Source of the DNA: Epilithonimonas caeni DSM 17710 | GTDB taxonomy: Bacteria > Bacteroidota > Bacteroidia > Flavobacteriales > Weeksellaceae | Direction of reading: 5' to 3' | DNA: 64,000 nt | Assembly: GCF_000426465.1 (NCBI RefSeq) | Contig: NZ_AUFK01000013.1 | Coordinates: 1-64,000 of the forward strand | Shown: positions 37,034-43,960 of the stretch, one piece after another | Layout: every line of letters starts with the position of its first letter | Position numbering within the stretch: the first letter of the stretch is position 1 | Notes under the pieces: model-generated | Database searches by the model: none | Told to the model about the DNA's origin: nothing | The model's input: only the letters and a program-made list of their open reading frames with translations | Made by a program: the position numbers and the translations under genes

Positions 37034-37398
37034 TCATTCAATTTTATGGATTTGCTTATAAACGCCAAGCTGAGTTTTCAGTGAGAGAATTTCCTCCTCT
37101 TTCCCTTTCAATTGTTCTTGCAATGCTTTCCCTTTTCCGTTTCAAAACCGACATCCAGTTTTTGCCCAAGATACATCAGGAAATTAAAATTGATCGCTCT
37201 GCTAAGTCGCCACAATATTTTGGTCTGGAGGGATGATTGTTTGAAGTATTGGTTCAGCGTTGTGGGGATGATGCCCAGTTCATCAGCCACATCCTTTTTC
37301 TTTAGGTTTTGCTGTTTGATCTCCCAATGCACCAGATTCCCTATATGCAAAGGGTCTGTATCATCTTTCTGTAAAAATTTCTTTTTTATTTTTTCCAT
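37034..37398 (-). pseudogene. Frameshifted HTH regulator
   Basis: The open part (37108-37398) gives 96 residues. The helix-turn-helix core is IKQQNLKKKDVADELGIIPTTLNQYF, followed by a helix LWRLSRAINFNFLMYLG. The frame then breaks into a short tail ending at 37108. One base back in frame, the sequence continues smoothly as GKALQEQLKGKEEEILSLK and TQLGVYKQIHKIE to a stop at 37034. That coiled-coil end is what one expects of such a regulator. A missing A in the A4 run at 37133-37136 (T run on the plus strand) explains the break. So the gene is either recently damaged or contains a sequencing error. It lies just downstream of a palindrome array that may be its operator. Confidence 0.7.
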
Positions 37399-37411
37399 TT
37401 CTGTGTTTTTT

Positions 37412-37627
37412 AATTGGTTATAAAACTGTTGTTACTTGGTTATAAAGACCAAGTAGCTAATTAATTTTAATAAGTCTATTGGTCAAGATAACCAATAGAG
37501 TTGGTGAAGATGACCAACTTAGTTGGTTAAAAAACTGTGGTAAGTTGGTGTTGATAACCAACTGAGTTATGCTTTTTGTCATTTACTTGGTTAAGATAAC
37601 CAAGTGAGTTGGTTGTCTTAACCTGAT
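37412..37627. repeat. Array of 22-base-period palindromic repeats
   Basis: Five perfect units of the form (A)GTTGGT/CTTGGT-N7-ACCAA.. lie at 37434-37454, 37476-37498, 37499-37519, 37543-37563 and 37585-37605. Their centres are 43, 22, 44 and 42 bases apart, that is one or two steps of about 22. Degenerate units occupy several of the gaps and both ends (37412, 37521, 37607). The arms change together (ACTTGGT with ACCAAGT, AGTTGGT with ACCAACT, CTATTGGT with ACCAATAG), so pairing symmetry is kept while sequence varies. It sits directly upstream of the frameshifted HTH gene. Confidence 0.85.
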
Positions 37628-37630
37628 TTT

Positions 37631-37661
37631 ATAAAAAAAACTCCGCTTATTTGCGGAGTTT
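37631..37661 (-). terminator. Terminator of the 162-aa gene
   Basis: Stem AAACTCCGC / GCGGAGTTT (37638-37646 and 37653-37661), followed on the minus strand by a run of eight T. Confidence 0.8.
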
Positions 37662-37686
37662 AGAAATTTTTATTGGTACTGAGCTG

Positions 37687-38175
37687 CTACTCCGGCTCGG
37701 TAGGTGCATTGCCTCCACCGCCCTGCCCTGCGAAGCGCTGCTTCAGCTGGTTATAAATGGCATCGGAGCCTGCCACACCTGCATCTGCTGCAGAGCCAAA
37801 TAGTTTGTATAGGGTTAGTGCTCCCACGTAGGCCTCGCTACCAGCGAGCAGTTGGGTGTCCTGTAGCTTCTCTCCCAGCTGGTTATGGAGGGCGATCAAC
37901 TCATCCAGCTGTGTGAATAGGGTTAGGTCGGTCTGCATACCGGCTGGTGAAACGTAGCTTGGTAATAGACCTGCGTTGTTCACTCCCGCAGATATGGCAT
38001 CTTCTGTAAAAGTTTTGTTGCTGACATCTATCGCAGGCAAACTGGTGCGCTCTCCTGTGGTAAGCCCGAGGAGGAAAGGCAGGTTGGTCAGGATGGTTTG
38101 GTAAACGGTTTTCACTGCGGTGATCTGTGCAGCGGTCGCCGTGATGTTCAGGCGATTGTTCGTTAGGTTTGACAT
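37687..38175 (-). CDS. Conserved-looking protein of unknown function (162 aa)
   Basis: I do not recognise a domain. The chain has no signal peptide and no membrane segment. It begins with a Thr/Asn/Ala-rich helix (NITATAAQITAVKTVYQTI), followed by LPFLLGLTTGERTSLPAID. A long helical middle part has LDELIALHNQLGEKLQDTQLLAGSEAYVGALTLYKLF. It ends in a Gly/Pro tail (GQGGGGNAPTEPE). The base composition is clearly richer in G+C than the neighbours, a sign of separate origin. It lies 23 bases after the XRE regulator gene on the same strand and has its own terminator, so the two probably form a small operon. Confidence 0.75.
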   Translation of the reverse strand: MSNLTNNRLNITATAAQITAVKTVYQTILTNLPFLLGLTTGERTSLPAIDVSNKTFTEDAISAGVNNAGLLPSYVSPAGMQTDLTLFTQLDELIALHNQLGEKLQDTQLLAGSEAYVGALTLYKLFGSAADAGVAGSDAIYNQLKQRFAGQGGGGNAPTEPE

Positions 38176-38198
38176 GATTTGTGTTTTTGTTGTTTAGG

Positions 38199-38450
38199 TT
38201 AAAATTTTCTAATGTCCTTATCTATTTTAAAATTAAAAAGTTCTTTGATGTCTATTTCCAAAGCTTTGGAGATTTCATAAATGATGCCGACTGAGGTATT
38301 TATTAAGCCCCGTTCAATTCGGCTTATTTGTGAATATTCAATGTTTGTAATATCTGCAAGAGTTTGCATACTCATTTTTTTTGACTCCCTTATTTTTCTT
38401 AAGTTATTGCCAAATGAAATAATAAACTCTCTACTTATATTTGTTTTCAC
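38199..38450 (-). CDS. XRE-family transcriptional regulator
   Basis: An 83-residue protein that is almost only a helix-turn-helix domain of the Cro/C1 type: LRKIRESKKMSMQTLADITNIEYSQISRIERG, then ALEIDIKELFNF. It should bind a palindrome as a dimer. The perfect palindrome at 38482-38503, just upstream of its own start and across the -33 element of the divergent lipoprotein gene, is the obvious candidate. It probably controls both genes. Confidence 0.88.
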   Translation of the reverse strand: MKTNISREFIISFGNNLRKIRESKKMSMQTLADITNIEYSQISRIERGLINTSVGIIYEISKALEIDIKELFNFKIDKDIRKF

Positions 38451-38481
38451 AAGACAAAGATTGAGAATATAGATAAAAAAT

Positions 38482-38503
38482 ATTATGGCAAATTTGCCAT
38501 AAT
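38482..38503. promoter_or_regulatory. 22-base perfect palindrome, likely operator
   Basis: The core ATGGCAAATTTGCCAT is extended by three matching bases on each side. It lies between the divergent XRE gene and lipoprotein gene and overlaps the TTTG (-33) element of the latter's promoter. A bound regulator would block that promoter. Confidence 0.65.
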
Positions 38504-38524
38504 TAAAATTGTTTTATATATTTG
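38493..38524 (+). promoter_or_regulatory. Promoter of the lipoprotein-DUF6705 pair
   Basis: TTTG (38493-38496), exactly 20 bases, then TATATTTG (38517-38524): a full match to the Bacteroidota consensus. The start codon follows 34 bases later. Confidence 0.7.
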
Positions 38525-38558
38525 GGAAATTAATTACATTTATAAAACAAAAACGCAA

Positions 38559-40082
38559 ATGAGAAAAACCTATGTACTGTGGTTTGCCATTCTGGCATTC
38601 CTCGTGATTGGCTGCAGGAATGACAATTTCAACGCCAACGAAACCCACAACAACCAGCAAGCTTTAAAATTTCGGGTTGTCCCGAAGTCTGAGATCCCAC
38701 AGATCATGAATGCCCTGCAGACAAAGACCAATGATTTCAAAGTTCCTCTGGGTAGCCATTCTTCTGCAATGGGAAAGACAGAAACTGTATTTGGGGAGAT
38801 CAATACCAACTACATTATTGAAACCACAAACGGGACTGATGAGGTATATTACACATTCTCAGTGAGTCCTTATGCAGAATCTGCTTCTGAAACTTATAAC
38901 CTGGAAGTGAAAACAGATAACACAGATGCTTCTGATGCTAAAATAGTTGTTTATGAGCCGACAGCAGAATGGCTACTGAATGGTAATAATGATTATCTGA
39001 CGTTTTCAGGAAACAGGAAAACCTATTCCCTGGATGGGACTCTGGAAAGCACAGTATCATATGTTATAGGCAACCCGGAATGCCCAACTCCGCCACAACC
39101 ATGCCCTGACTGTCCGACTACTCCCAGTGGGCCTGGTGGTGGAACCGGAGGTAATGGTGGCGGAATCCCTGGTGGTGGCGCTGGAGGCGGAGGAGGAACT
39201 GGAACTGCTGGTGGTACAAATGACGATGGTGGTAATGGTGGTGGCAGTAATGGTGGTAGCGCATGTCCTTATTGTGTCACTGTAGATCCAGATACGGGGA
39301 ATTGTACTCAATGGATCATGGTAAGCTGCCCCGGAAGTTTAACTGCTAAACAAGTTAAAAACTGTCCTCCGGATAATGGTGAAGGTGGCGGTGGTGGTGT
39401 TGTGATCTATGATGAGACGAAAACGCCATGTGCAAAAATAAAAATTTCGACAAATGATTCCAAGTATAAAACCAATATAACGACTTTACAAGGTAAAACT
39501 GGCAACGACTATGAAAGCGGTTTCAGATTAGGCAATCCTGTTGCTGGTTCCGGACAAGCTGGTACCCAGAATCAGATTTTGCAGAATAAACCGGGAACCA
39601 GGGAGGTTGATATGAAAGTGTTTAACAACACCTTTTCTTTGATGCACTCTCATTATGACGGATTATTTCCGATATTTTCTCCGGGAGATTTATTGCTTTT
39701 CAACCAATGGGTGGTCTGGGCTAATTCCTGGAACGCCGTTGCTACCAACACCCCCAAAATACAATTAAATGATCTAACATTGACCTTGGTCACAAGTAAT
39801 GGGAATTATCTTCTTAGTTTTGCCGGTACAACTGTTGCAGCACTTCCTGCTTACACACAAGAGCAGTTTGATGTAATAAATAAAGATTATAGTAGGAGAT
39901 TAAATGATACACATACAAATGGAAATTTTGATATGGATAAATTAGAAAAAGAATTTCTGAAATTTGTAAAAGATAAAATGAACATGACGGGGTTGAAACT
40001 CTTTAAAGTGGGCAGTAGCGGAACAAATACAGAAATATATCTTGAAGGCGGAAACAGAAAAACAAAAGATTGTCCTAACTAA
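38559..40082 (+). CDS. Lipoprotein with Gly-rich linker and JAMM-like motif
   Basis: A 507-residue protein with a type II signal peptide: lipobox VIGC, Cys19 would be lipidated. An N-terminal beta-rich part (about 30-170) is followed by a Cys/Pro segment and a long Gly-rich linker (about 187-235, again near 272-280). A C-terminal domain follows. There, H363-S-H365-x8-S374-P-G-D377 fits the H-x-H-x(7-8)-S-x-x-D metal site of JAMM/MPN+ proteases or isopeptidases; the matching Glu is not certain. It is likely exported to the cell surface. It is 12 bases from a DUF6705 gene on the same transcript. The enzymatic role is an inference from the motif alone. Confidence 0.75.
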   Translation: MRKTYVLWFAILAFLVIGCRNDNFNANETHNNQQALKFRVVPKSEIPQIMNALQTKTNDFKVPLGSHSSAMGKTETVFGEINTNYIIETTNGTDEVYYTFSVSPYAESASETYNLEVKTDNTDASDAKIVVYEPTAEWLLNGNNDYLTFSGNRKTYSLDGTLESTVSYVIGNPECPTPPQPCPDCPTTPSGPGGGTGGNGGGIPGGGAGGGGGTGTAGGTNDDGGNGGGSNGGSACPYCVTVDPDTGNCTQWIMVSCPGSLTAKQVKNCPPDNGEGGGGGVVIYDETKTPCAKIKISTNDSKYKTNITTLQGKTGNDYESGFRLGNPVAGSGQAGTQNQILQNKPGTREVDMKVFNNTFSLMHSHYDGLFPIFSPGDLLLFNQWVVWANSWNAVATNTPKIQLNDLTLTLVTSNGNYLLSFAGTTVAALPAYTQEQFDVINKDYSRRLNDTHTNGNFDMDKLEKEFLKFVKDKMNMTGLKLFKVGSSGTNTEIYLEGGNRKTKDCPN

Positions 40083-40094
40083 AAAACATCTAAA

Positions 40095-40670
40095 ATGAAA
40101 AATATACTATTAATAACAGCTTTTCTATTCTCACAATACTTCTATTCTCAAGAATATCCTTTGAATACAAGTCCAAGCGATATACCTAACAATGCTTATA
40201 TAAAAGATATAAATAATGAATTGAACAAATATGTGGGTTTATGGAAAGGGAGTTGGAATGGAAAAACTCTATACCTAGAATTAAGAAAATTTAAAACATA
40301 TTCATCAATTCCGGGGGATACGCACCCATATTATAAAGACCAAATATTAGGCGAAAGAAAAATCATCAATGCTAATGGTGTTATTGAAATAGATAGAATT
40401 ACTAGCTTCGGCAGTGATGGTGCTGAATTTAGCGGAATGAGTAAAAGTATCAAACCTCCTGGTAGAGACAGACTACTTTTTTTTCCAAAAAATATGTGTA
40501 GAAAACAAGCGACGTTGGATATAACAAATTTTACAGGCACACAGATGACCTTGCATTTTGAGTATCTCCCAAGTGCCATAGATGAAAATTGCGTTCACAA
40601 CGCTTATGTTGACCAATATGGAGATTTTCCTATTAATTTTCCTAAGGATATTACACTGACAAAACAATAG
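40095..40670 (+). CDS. DUF6705-type secreted protein
   Basis: A 191-residue protein with a standard signal peptide (NILLITAFLFSQYFYSQ, cleavage near 19-20). The mature part PLNTSPSDIPNNAYIKDINNEL, then YVGLWKGSWNGKTLYLEL is the hallmark of a beta-barrel-like family common in Chryseobacterium and relatives (DUF6705, as I recall it). Function is not known. It lies 12 bases after the JAMM-like lipoprotein gene and should be co-expressed with it. It may be its partner. Confidence 0.75.
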   Translation: MKNILLITAFLFSQYFYSQEYPLNTSPSDIPNNAYIKDINNELNKYVGLWKGSWNGKTLYLELRKFKTYSSIPGDTHPYYKDQILGERKIINANGVIEIDRITSFGSDGAEFSGMSKSIKPPGRDRLLFFPKNMCRKQATLDITNFTGTQMTLHFEYLPSAIDENCVHNAYVDQYGDFPINFPKDITLTKQ

Positions 40671-40733
40671 TTATGAGCCTAAGAAATGGGGCTTAAGATT
40701 ATGATGAAAATCCTGATTAAGGCTAGAATTTTA

Positions 40734-40762
40734 AAAGAGACTTATTATTAAGTCTCTTTTTT
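40734..40762 (+). terminator. Terminator; right copy of the 29-base direct repeat
   Basis: Identical in all 29 bases to the terminator after psd (36961-36989). It closes the lipoprotein-DUF6705 unit and the accessory segment. Confidence 0.85.
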
Positions 40763-40775
40763 GTTCATCCGGGAA

Positions 40776-40850
40776 TTCTACAGTTCGGTATGAGTTTTCT
40801 ACGATTCGGTCGGATAATTTTCTTTTTGATGTTCAGGCAGCCTACTTTTG
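40776..40850 (+). promoter_or_regulatory. LytTR-type direct repeats and -7 box of the hydrolase gene
   Basis: TTCTACAGTTCGGT (40776-40789) is repeated as TTCTACGATTCGGT (40797-40810), a period of 21 bases. The core ACAGTTCGG of the first repeat fits the LytTR consensus [TA][AC][CA]GTTN[AG][TG], with 12 bases between cores as known for AgrA/AlgR-type sites. TACTTTTG (40843-40850) is a -7 box. The repeats stand where an activator would sit. Confidence 0.6.
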
Positions 40851-40873
40851 AACCATCAAATAAATTTAAAACA

Positions 40874-41668
40874 ATGAAAACATCACTATTTTTCTCTCTA
40901 TTCTTAATATTGTTATCAATCTTTATGAAGGCCCAAATGGACGATAAATTCTATCAGCCTAAGAAAGAAATGAAACCTTTGGAATTCAAAAATATGGAAA
41001 ACATAAGTTTGCCTGTTGAAAGCGATACCATCACAGCAGTCATTCTGAAGCCGGAATCAAAATCCATCAGGAAAACAATTCTGTTTTTCCACGGGGCAGG
41101 CGGAAATATTTCAACATATCAATTAATGACAAAACCTTTGGTAGAAGACGGATTCCAAGTGGTGATGGTGGACGTAAGGGGTTATGGGAAATCAACCGGA
41201 AAACCGACACATCTGAATGTTGCGGCAGATGGTCAAAAAATGTTCGATTATCTGTTGACAAGAAAAGACATCAGCAGCACAAAGATTTATCTTTATGGCG
41301 CATCATTAGGTTCTCAAATCGCAACTCATTTGGCTAAGGATAACCAATCAAAGATCTCGGGATTGATTCTGGACGGTGGAATGTCTTCTTTCACAGATAT
41401 AGCCATCCATTTCAAACCAGAATATAAGGAAGTGATCGAGAAGTTTGTAGTTTCTCCTTACTCTGCAAAAGAAGATGTAAAGACCTTAAAAGGCCTTCCT
41501 AAATTATTTATCTACAGCAAAGGCGATTCGACAGTTCCTTTTGAACAGGGACAAGTGATCTACAACAATGCGCCAGAGCCAAAACAATTCCTGGAATACT
41601 CCGGAGAGCATCTTCAGGCAATGACAATTGACCAGAACCAAATTGTAAAAGCCATCGAAAAATTGTAA
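40874..41668 (+). CDS. Alpha/beta hydrolase, exported
   Basis: The 264 residues start with a signal peptide (TSLFFSLFLILLSIFMKAQ). The hydrolase fold follows: FFHGAGGNISTY (oxyanion region), VDVRGYGKSTGKP, nucleophile elbow GASLGS with Ser144, the acid in SKGDSTVP, and His in SGEHLQ near the end. It resembles the BAAT/YfhR-like serine hydrolases; the substrate is unknown. The ATG at 40874 is chosen because upstream ATGs at 40790 and 40832 lie in the promoter and lack a signal peptide. It has its own promoter with a LytTR-like site and a shared terminator. Confidence 0.85.
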   Translation: MKTSLFFSLFLILLSIFMKAQMDDKFYQPKKEMKPLEFKNMENISLPVESDTITAVILKPESKSIRKTILFFHGAGGNISTYQLMTKPLVEDGFQVVMVDVRGYGKSTGKPTHLNVAADGQKMFDYLLTRKDISSTKIYLYGASLGSQIATHLAKDNQSKISGLILDGGMSSFTDIAIHFKPEYKEVIEKFVVSPYSAKEDVKTLKGLPKLFIYSKGDSTVPFEQGQVIYNNAPEPKQFLEYSGEHLQAMTIDQNQIVKAIEKL

Positions 41669-41670
41669 TA

Positions 41671-41709
41671 AAAAAGGGAAGATTGATTTATCTTCCCTTT
41701 CTTTTTTAA
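41671..41709. terminator. Bidirectional terminator between hydrolase and doxX genes
   Basis: Stem AAGGGAAGAT / ATCTTCCCTT (41674-41683 and 41690-41699) has A and T runs on both sides. It serves the hydrolase gene and the convergent DoxX gene. Confidence 0.75.
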
Positions 41710-42083
41710 CTTAACAGAGCTTTGTATTTGTCTCGATTATCTATCAAAACCCACAGGTTGATCAGTAAAAGAACAACTGCAATGATCCTACCTTCATTTG
41801 TTGGAAACAAAGTGAAGTTGTGAAGAACAATTCCAACCATAACAGGAAGGATCACAATTGCGCCCAATGCTCGGGTCTTTGGTAAGATGAACAATAATCC
41901 ACCAATCAACTCAACTGCACCAATTAGTGGCATCAGCCAAACGATCTCTCCAAAAGCAGCAAATAATTTTGCTTGTTCAGGTTTCATTTCCGGCATCGGC
42001 ATATAATGCAGAAACTTGTCCAATCCGGCATTGATGAACATCAACCCGAAAAGTAAGCAAAGAATGAATTTTACAATTTTCAT
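41706..42083 (-). CDS. DoxX family membrane protein
   Basis: A 125-residue protein with four membrane helices (about 3-22, 45-65, 70-90, 95-117). KFILCLLFGLMFINAGLDKFLHYMP and IGAVELIGGLLFILPKTRALGAIV are typical of DoxX/YphA-like proteins. Members are linked to thiosulfate oxidation or redox stress in some organisms, but most are uncharacterised. It lies 23 bases after the secreted deiminase-like gene on the same strand and may share its transcript. Confidence 0.82.
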   Translation of the reverse strand: MKIVKFILCLLFGLMFINAGLDKFLHYMPMPEMKPEQAKLFAAFGEIVWLMPLIGAVELIGGLLFILPKTRALGAIVILPVMVGIVLHNFTLFPTNEGRIIAVVLLLINLWVLIDNRDKYKALLS

Positions 42084-42106
42084 ATGATATAGTTTTAAAG
42101 TTGGCC

Positions 42107-43849
42107 TTAATTCAAATCAGATTTCTTGATCAATTTTTTGGTCACTTTCCCGAATTTACCTTCCAATGTTATCAAAAGAACGCCGCTCCATTTTGGATTC
42201 AGGTCAAGCGAAATAGTTCCATTGCTGTTATTGATCTTTTGTTCGGAAAGCTTTTGTCCAAGAATGTTATGGACAGAAATATTGATATCTCCCGAGATAT
42301 TTTTTAAATTGAATGAAACTTTGTTATTCGCAGGATTCGGGAAAGGACCTTCAATATTTTTACTGTTCAAATCTTCTACAGAAAGTTGAGCAACATCAAA
42401 TGTCCAATAACCATCCGGCGCAACAATCGGTCTCGTTATCGATTTTCCGGAATTGGCCTGCGCCCAGATATAATATTCGATTTTCTTCGAGGTTGCAGGA
42501 AGAGAAAGATTAGCTGTCCATTTACTTTCTACAGAGTTGGTCATGCTTGTTTCCTGAAAACCGATGTCGCCTGATTCTCTCCAAAAAACTTTGGCTTGAG
42601 CAATCCCGGAATTATGTTTGATCTGCGCTTCCACAGGAATATTTAAACTATTGACATTTTTGATTTTAGAATGTGTAATCCATAGCGGGTCAGCAACTCC
42701 AATCGTATGTGTAATACAATGAATCGCTCCGCTTAAACTTATCAGATCCTCTCCGGAATTGTCAACATCAATCCCCACAACTTTGTAACCAGGCATCAAT
42801 TGTCTATAGATTGCAAGCGCAGGTTCATCCACTTCGGGACGATAAGTCGGGACCAAAATGGTTTTGTTGATGATAACAGCATTCGTATAAGTTCTGTAGG
42901 CTCCGCCGGTATTGGGATAAGCACCTGTTGTACTTGCAGGGGCGGGAATCCATTTGATATCATAATCATTTCCAAAAGGCGTTTTAAATGTATTCTTGAT
43001 ATATTCTATGTTTTGTTTGATTTGAGGTCCATCTGCAACGCCTTCCGGATATTGGCTGACAAGAATCGTTTCTTCATCCAGCAGTTTCATATGCATATCG
43101 ATGTGATGAATCTCGTCATAAGGCAAAACAGTCATTTTACGATAAGAAGAGATTCCCATATAATCTTTGAGGATTTTATCGACCTGCGCTTCGGTTTTTG
43201 CACTTACACCATACGAGTTTCCGGCTTTGTTTTCATCCAGAATCAATTTCGAAGCAAAGGCATTTCCCATTCCGTCTGACATAAAATTTCCGCCTGTATT
43301 GACCAGATCATTTGGAGAAGTATCCGTCACATAAAGCGGAACGCCGACATAAGCAGCGTGGCTCACGGGCAAAGTATTGTCCAACGGACGCGGACGATTA
43401 TAGATCCAATCGACCAAAGCACGTTCTCCCACATCATTAGAATAAACTGTATTCGCAGCGTAATCTCTGATCCAGATACTGTTGGTATTGGCGTTTAAAA
43501 ATCTAACATTTGTTAAATCAACGCCATTATTGGTAAGATAGGTACGAACTGTATTTTCTGATGTCGTGGCAATCAGAACCTTACATTCTTTCACAGCAGC
43601 CTGAACTATCTGTCTCTGAATATTTTGATATTGAGTGGTCCACCTTAAAACAAGATATTCAACTTCTTCCCATTGTGCCGATGTTCTTACAGAAGAAGTT
43701 GGAGCAGGTGTCCTTTTACTTTCTGTAAATTTATAATTCGGAAGAAGAAGCTTTTCCTCTTGTGTCAAACCTTTGGGAAGAACTTCCTGGGCATTAAATG
43801 AATTCAGGAATAGCAAAGAAAATAAAAATCCGGAGTAAATTTTTTTCAT
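42107..43849 (-). CDS. Secreted agmatine/peptidylarginine deiminase-like protein with T9SS sorting domain
   Basis: A 580-residue protein with a signal peptide (KKIYSGFLFSLLFLNSFNAQ). A PAD_porph-type deiminase domain covers about 45-400. It shows LRWTTQYQNIQRQIV, WIRDYA, MHMKLLDEETIL, and the catalytic Cys378 in SGAIHCITHTIG. A short Ig-like segment follows. A T9SS type A sorting domain (FPNPANNKVSFNL near 505) ends the chain. Family enzymes hydrolyse the guanidine group of agmatine or peptidyl-arginine (Porphyromonas PPAD is also a T9SS cargo). Which of the two is used here is open. The ATG at 43849 opens the signal peptide. Confidence 0.87.
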   Translation of the reverse strand: MKKIYSGFLFSLLFLNSFNAQEVLPKGLTQEEKLLLPNYKFTESKRTPAPTSSVRTSAQWEEVEYLVLRWTTQYQNIQRQIVQAAVKECKVLIATTSENTVRTYLTNNGVDLTNVRFLNANTNSIWIRDYAANTVYSNDVGERALVDWIYNRPRPLDNTLPVSHAAYVGVPLYVTDTSPNDLVNTGGNFMSDGMGNAFASKLILDENKAGNSYGVSAKTEAQVDKILKDYMGISSYRKMTVLPYDEIHHIDMHMKLLDEETILVSQYPEGVADGPQIKQNIEYIKNTFKTPFGNDYDIKWIPAPASTTGAYPNTGGAYRTYTNAVIINKTILVPTYRPEVDEPALAIYRQLMPGYKVVGIDVDNSGEDLISLSGAIHCITHTIGVADPLWITHSKIKNVNSLNIPVEAQIKHNSGIAQAKVFWRESGDIGFQETSMTNSVESKWTANLSLPATSKKIEYYIWAQANSGKSITRPIVAPDGYWTFDVAQLSVEDLNSKNIEGPFPNPANNKVSFNLKNISGDINISVHNILGQKLSEQKINNSNGTISLDLNPKWSGVLLITLEGKFGKVTKKLIKKSDLN

Positions 43850-43901
43850 ATGAAACAATATAATTAACGAATTTATAAAATTTTTGAATTGAAATTGAAA
43901 A

Positions 43902-43933
43902 TAAAAAAATCCGTTCAGAAAATTCTGAACGGA
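43902..43933 (-). terminator. Terminator after lon
   Basis: Stem ATCCGTTCAG / CTGAACGGAT (43908-43917 and 43924-43933), followed on the minus strand by a run of seven T. Confidence 0.85.
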
Positions 43934-43960
43934 TGATATTTATAAAATTAAGTTTTAAAC

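Noticed and set aside
37108-37398. Programmed -1 frameshift in the HTH gene
   Set aside because: The site reads GAA AAG GGA, not a good X-XXY-YYZ slippery heptamer, and no downstream stimulatory structure is evident. A simple indel is more likely.
37412-37627. CRISPR array
   Set aside because: Units are palindromic, about 22 bases long and nearly contiguous. There are no unique spacers of about 30 bases and no cas genes.
42800-43279. 159-residue open frame opposite the deiminase-like gene
   Set aside because: It is the reverse shadow of a well-supported gene, with Ile/Phe/Arg-rich low-quality sequence.
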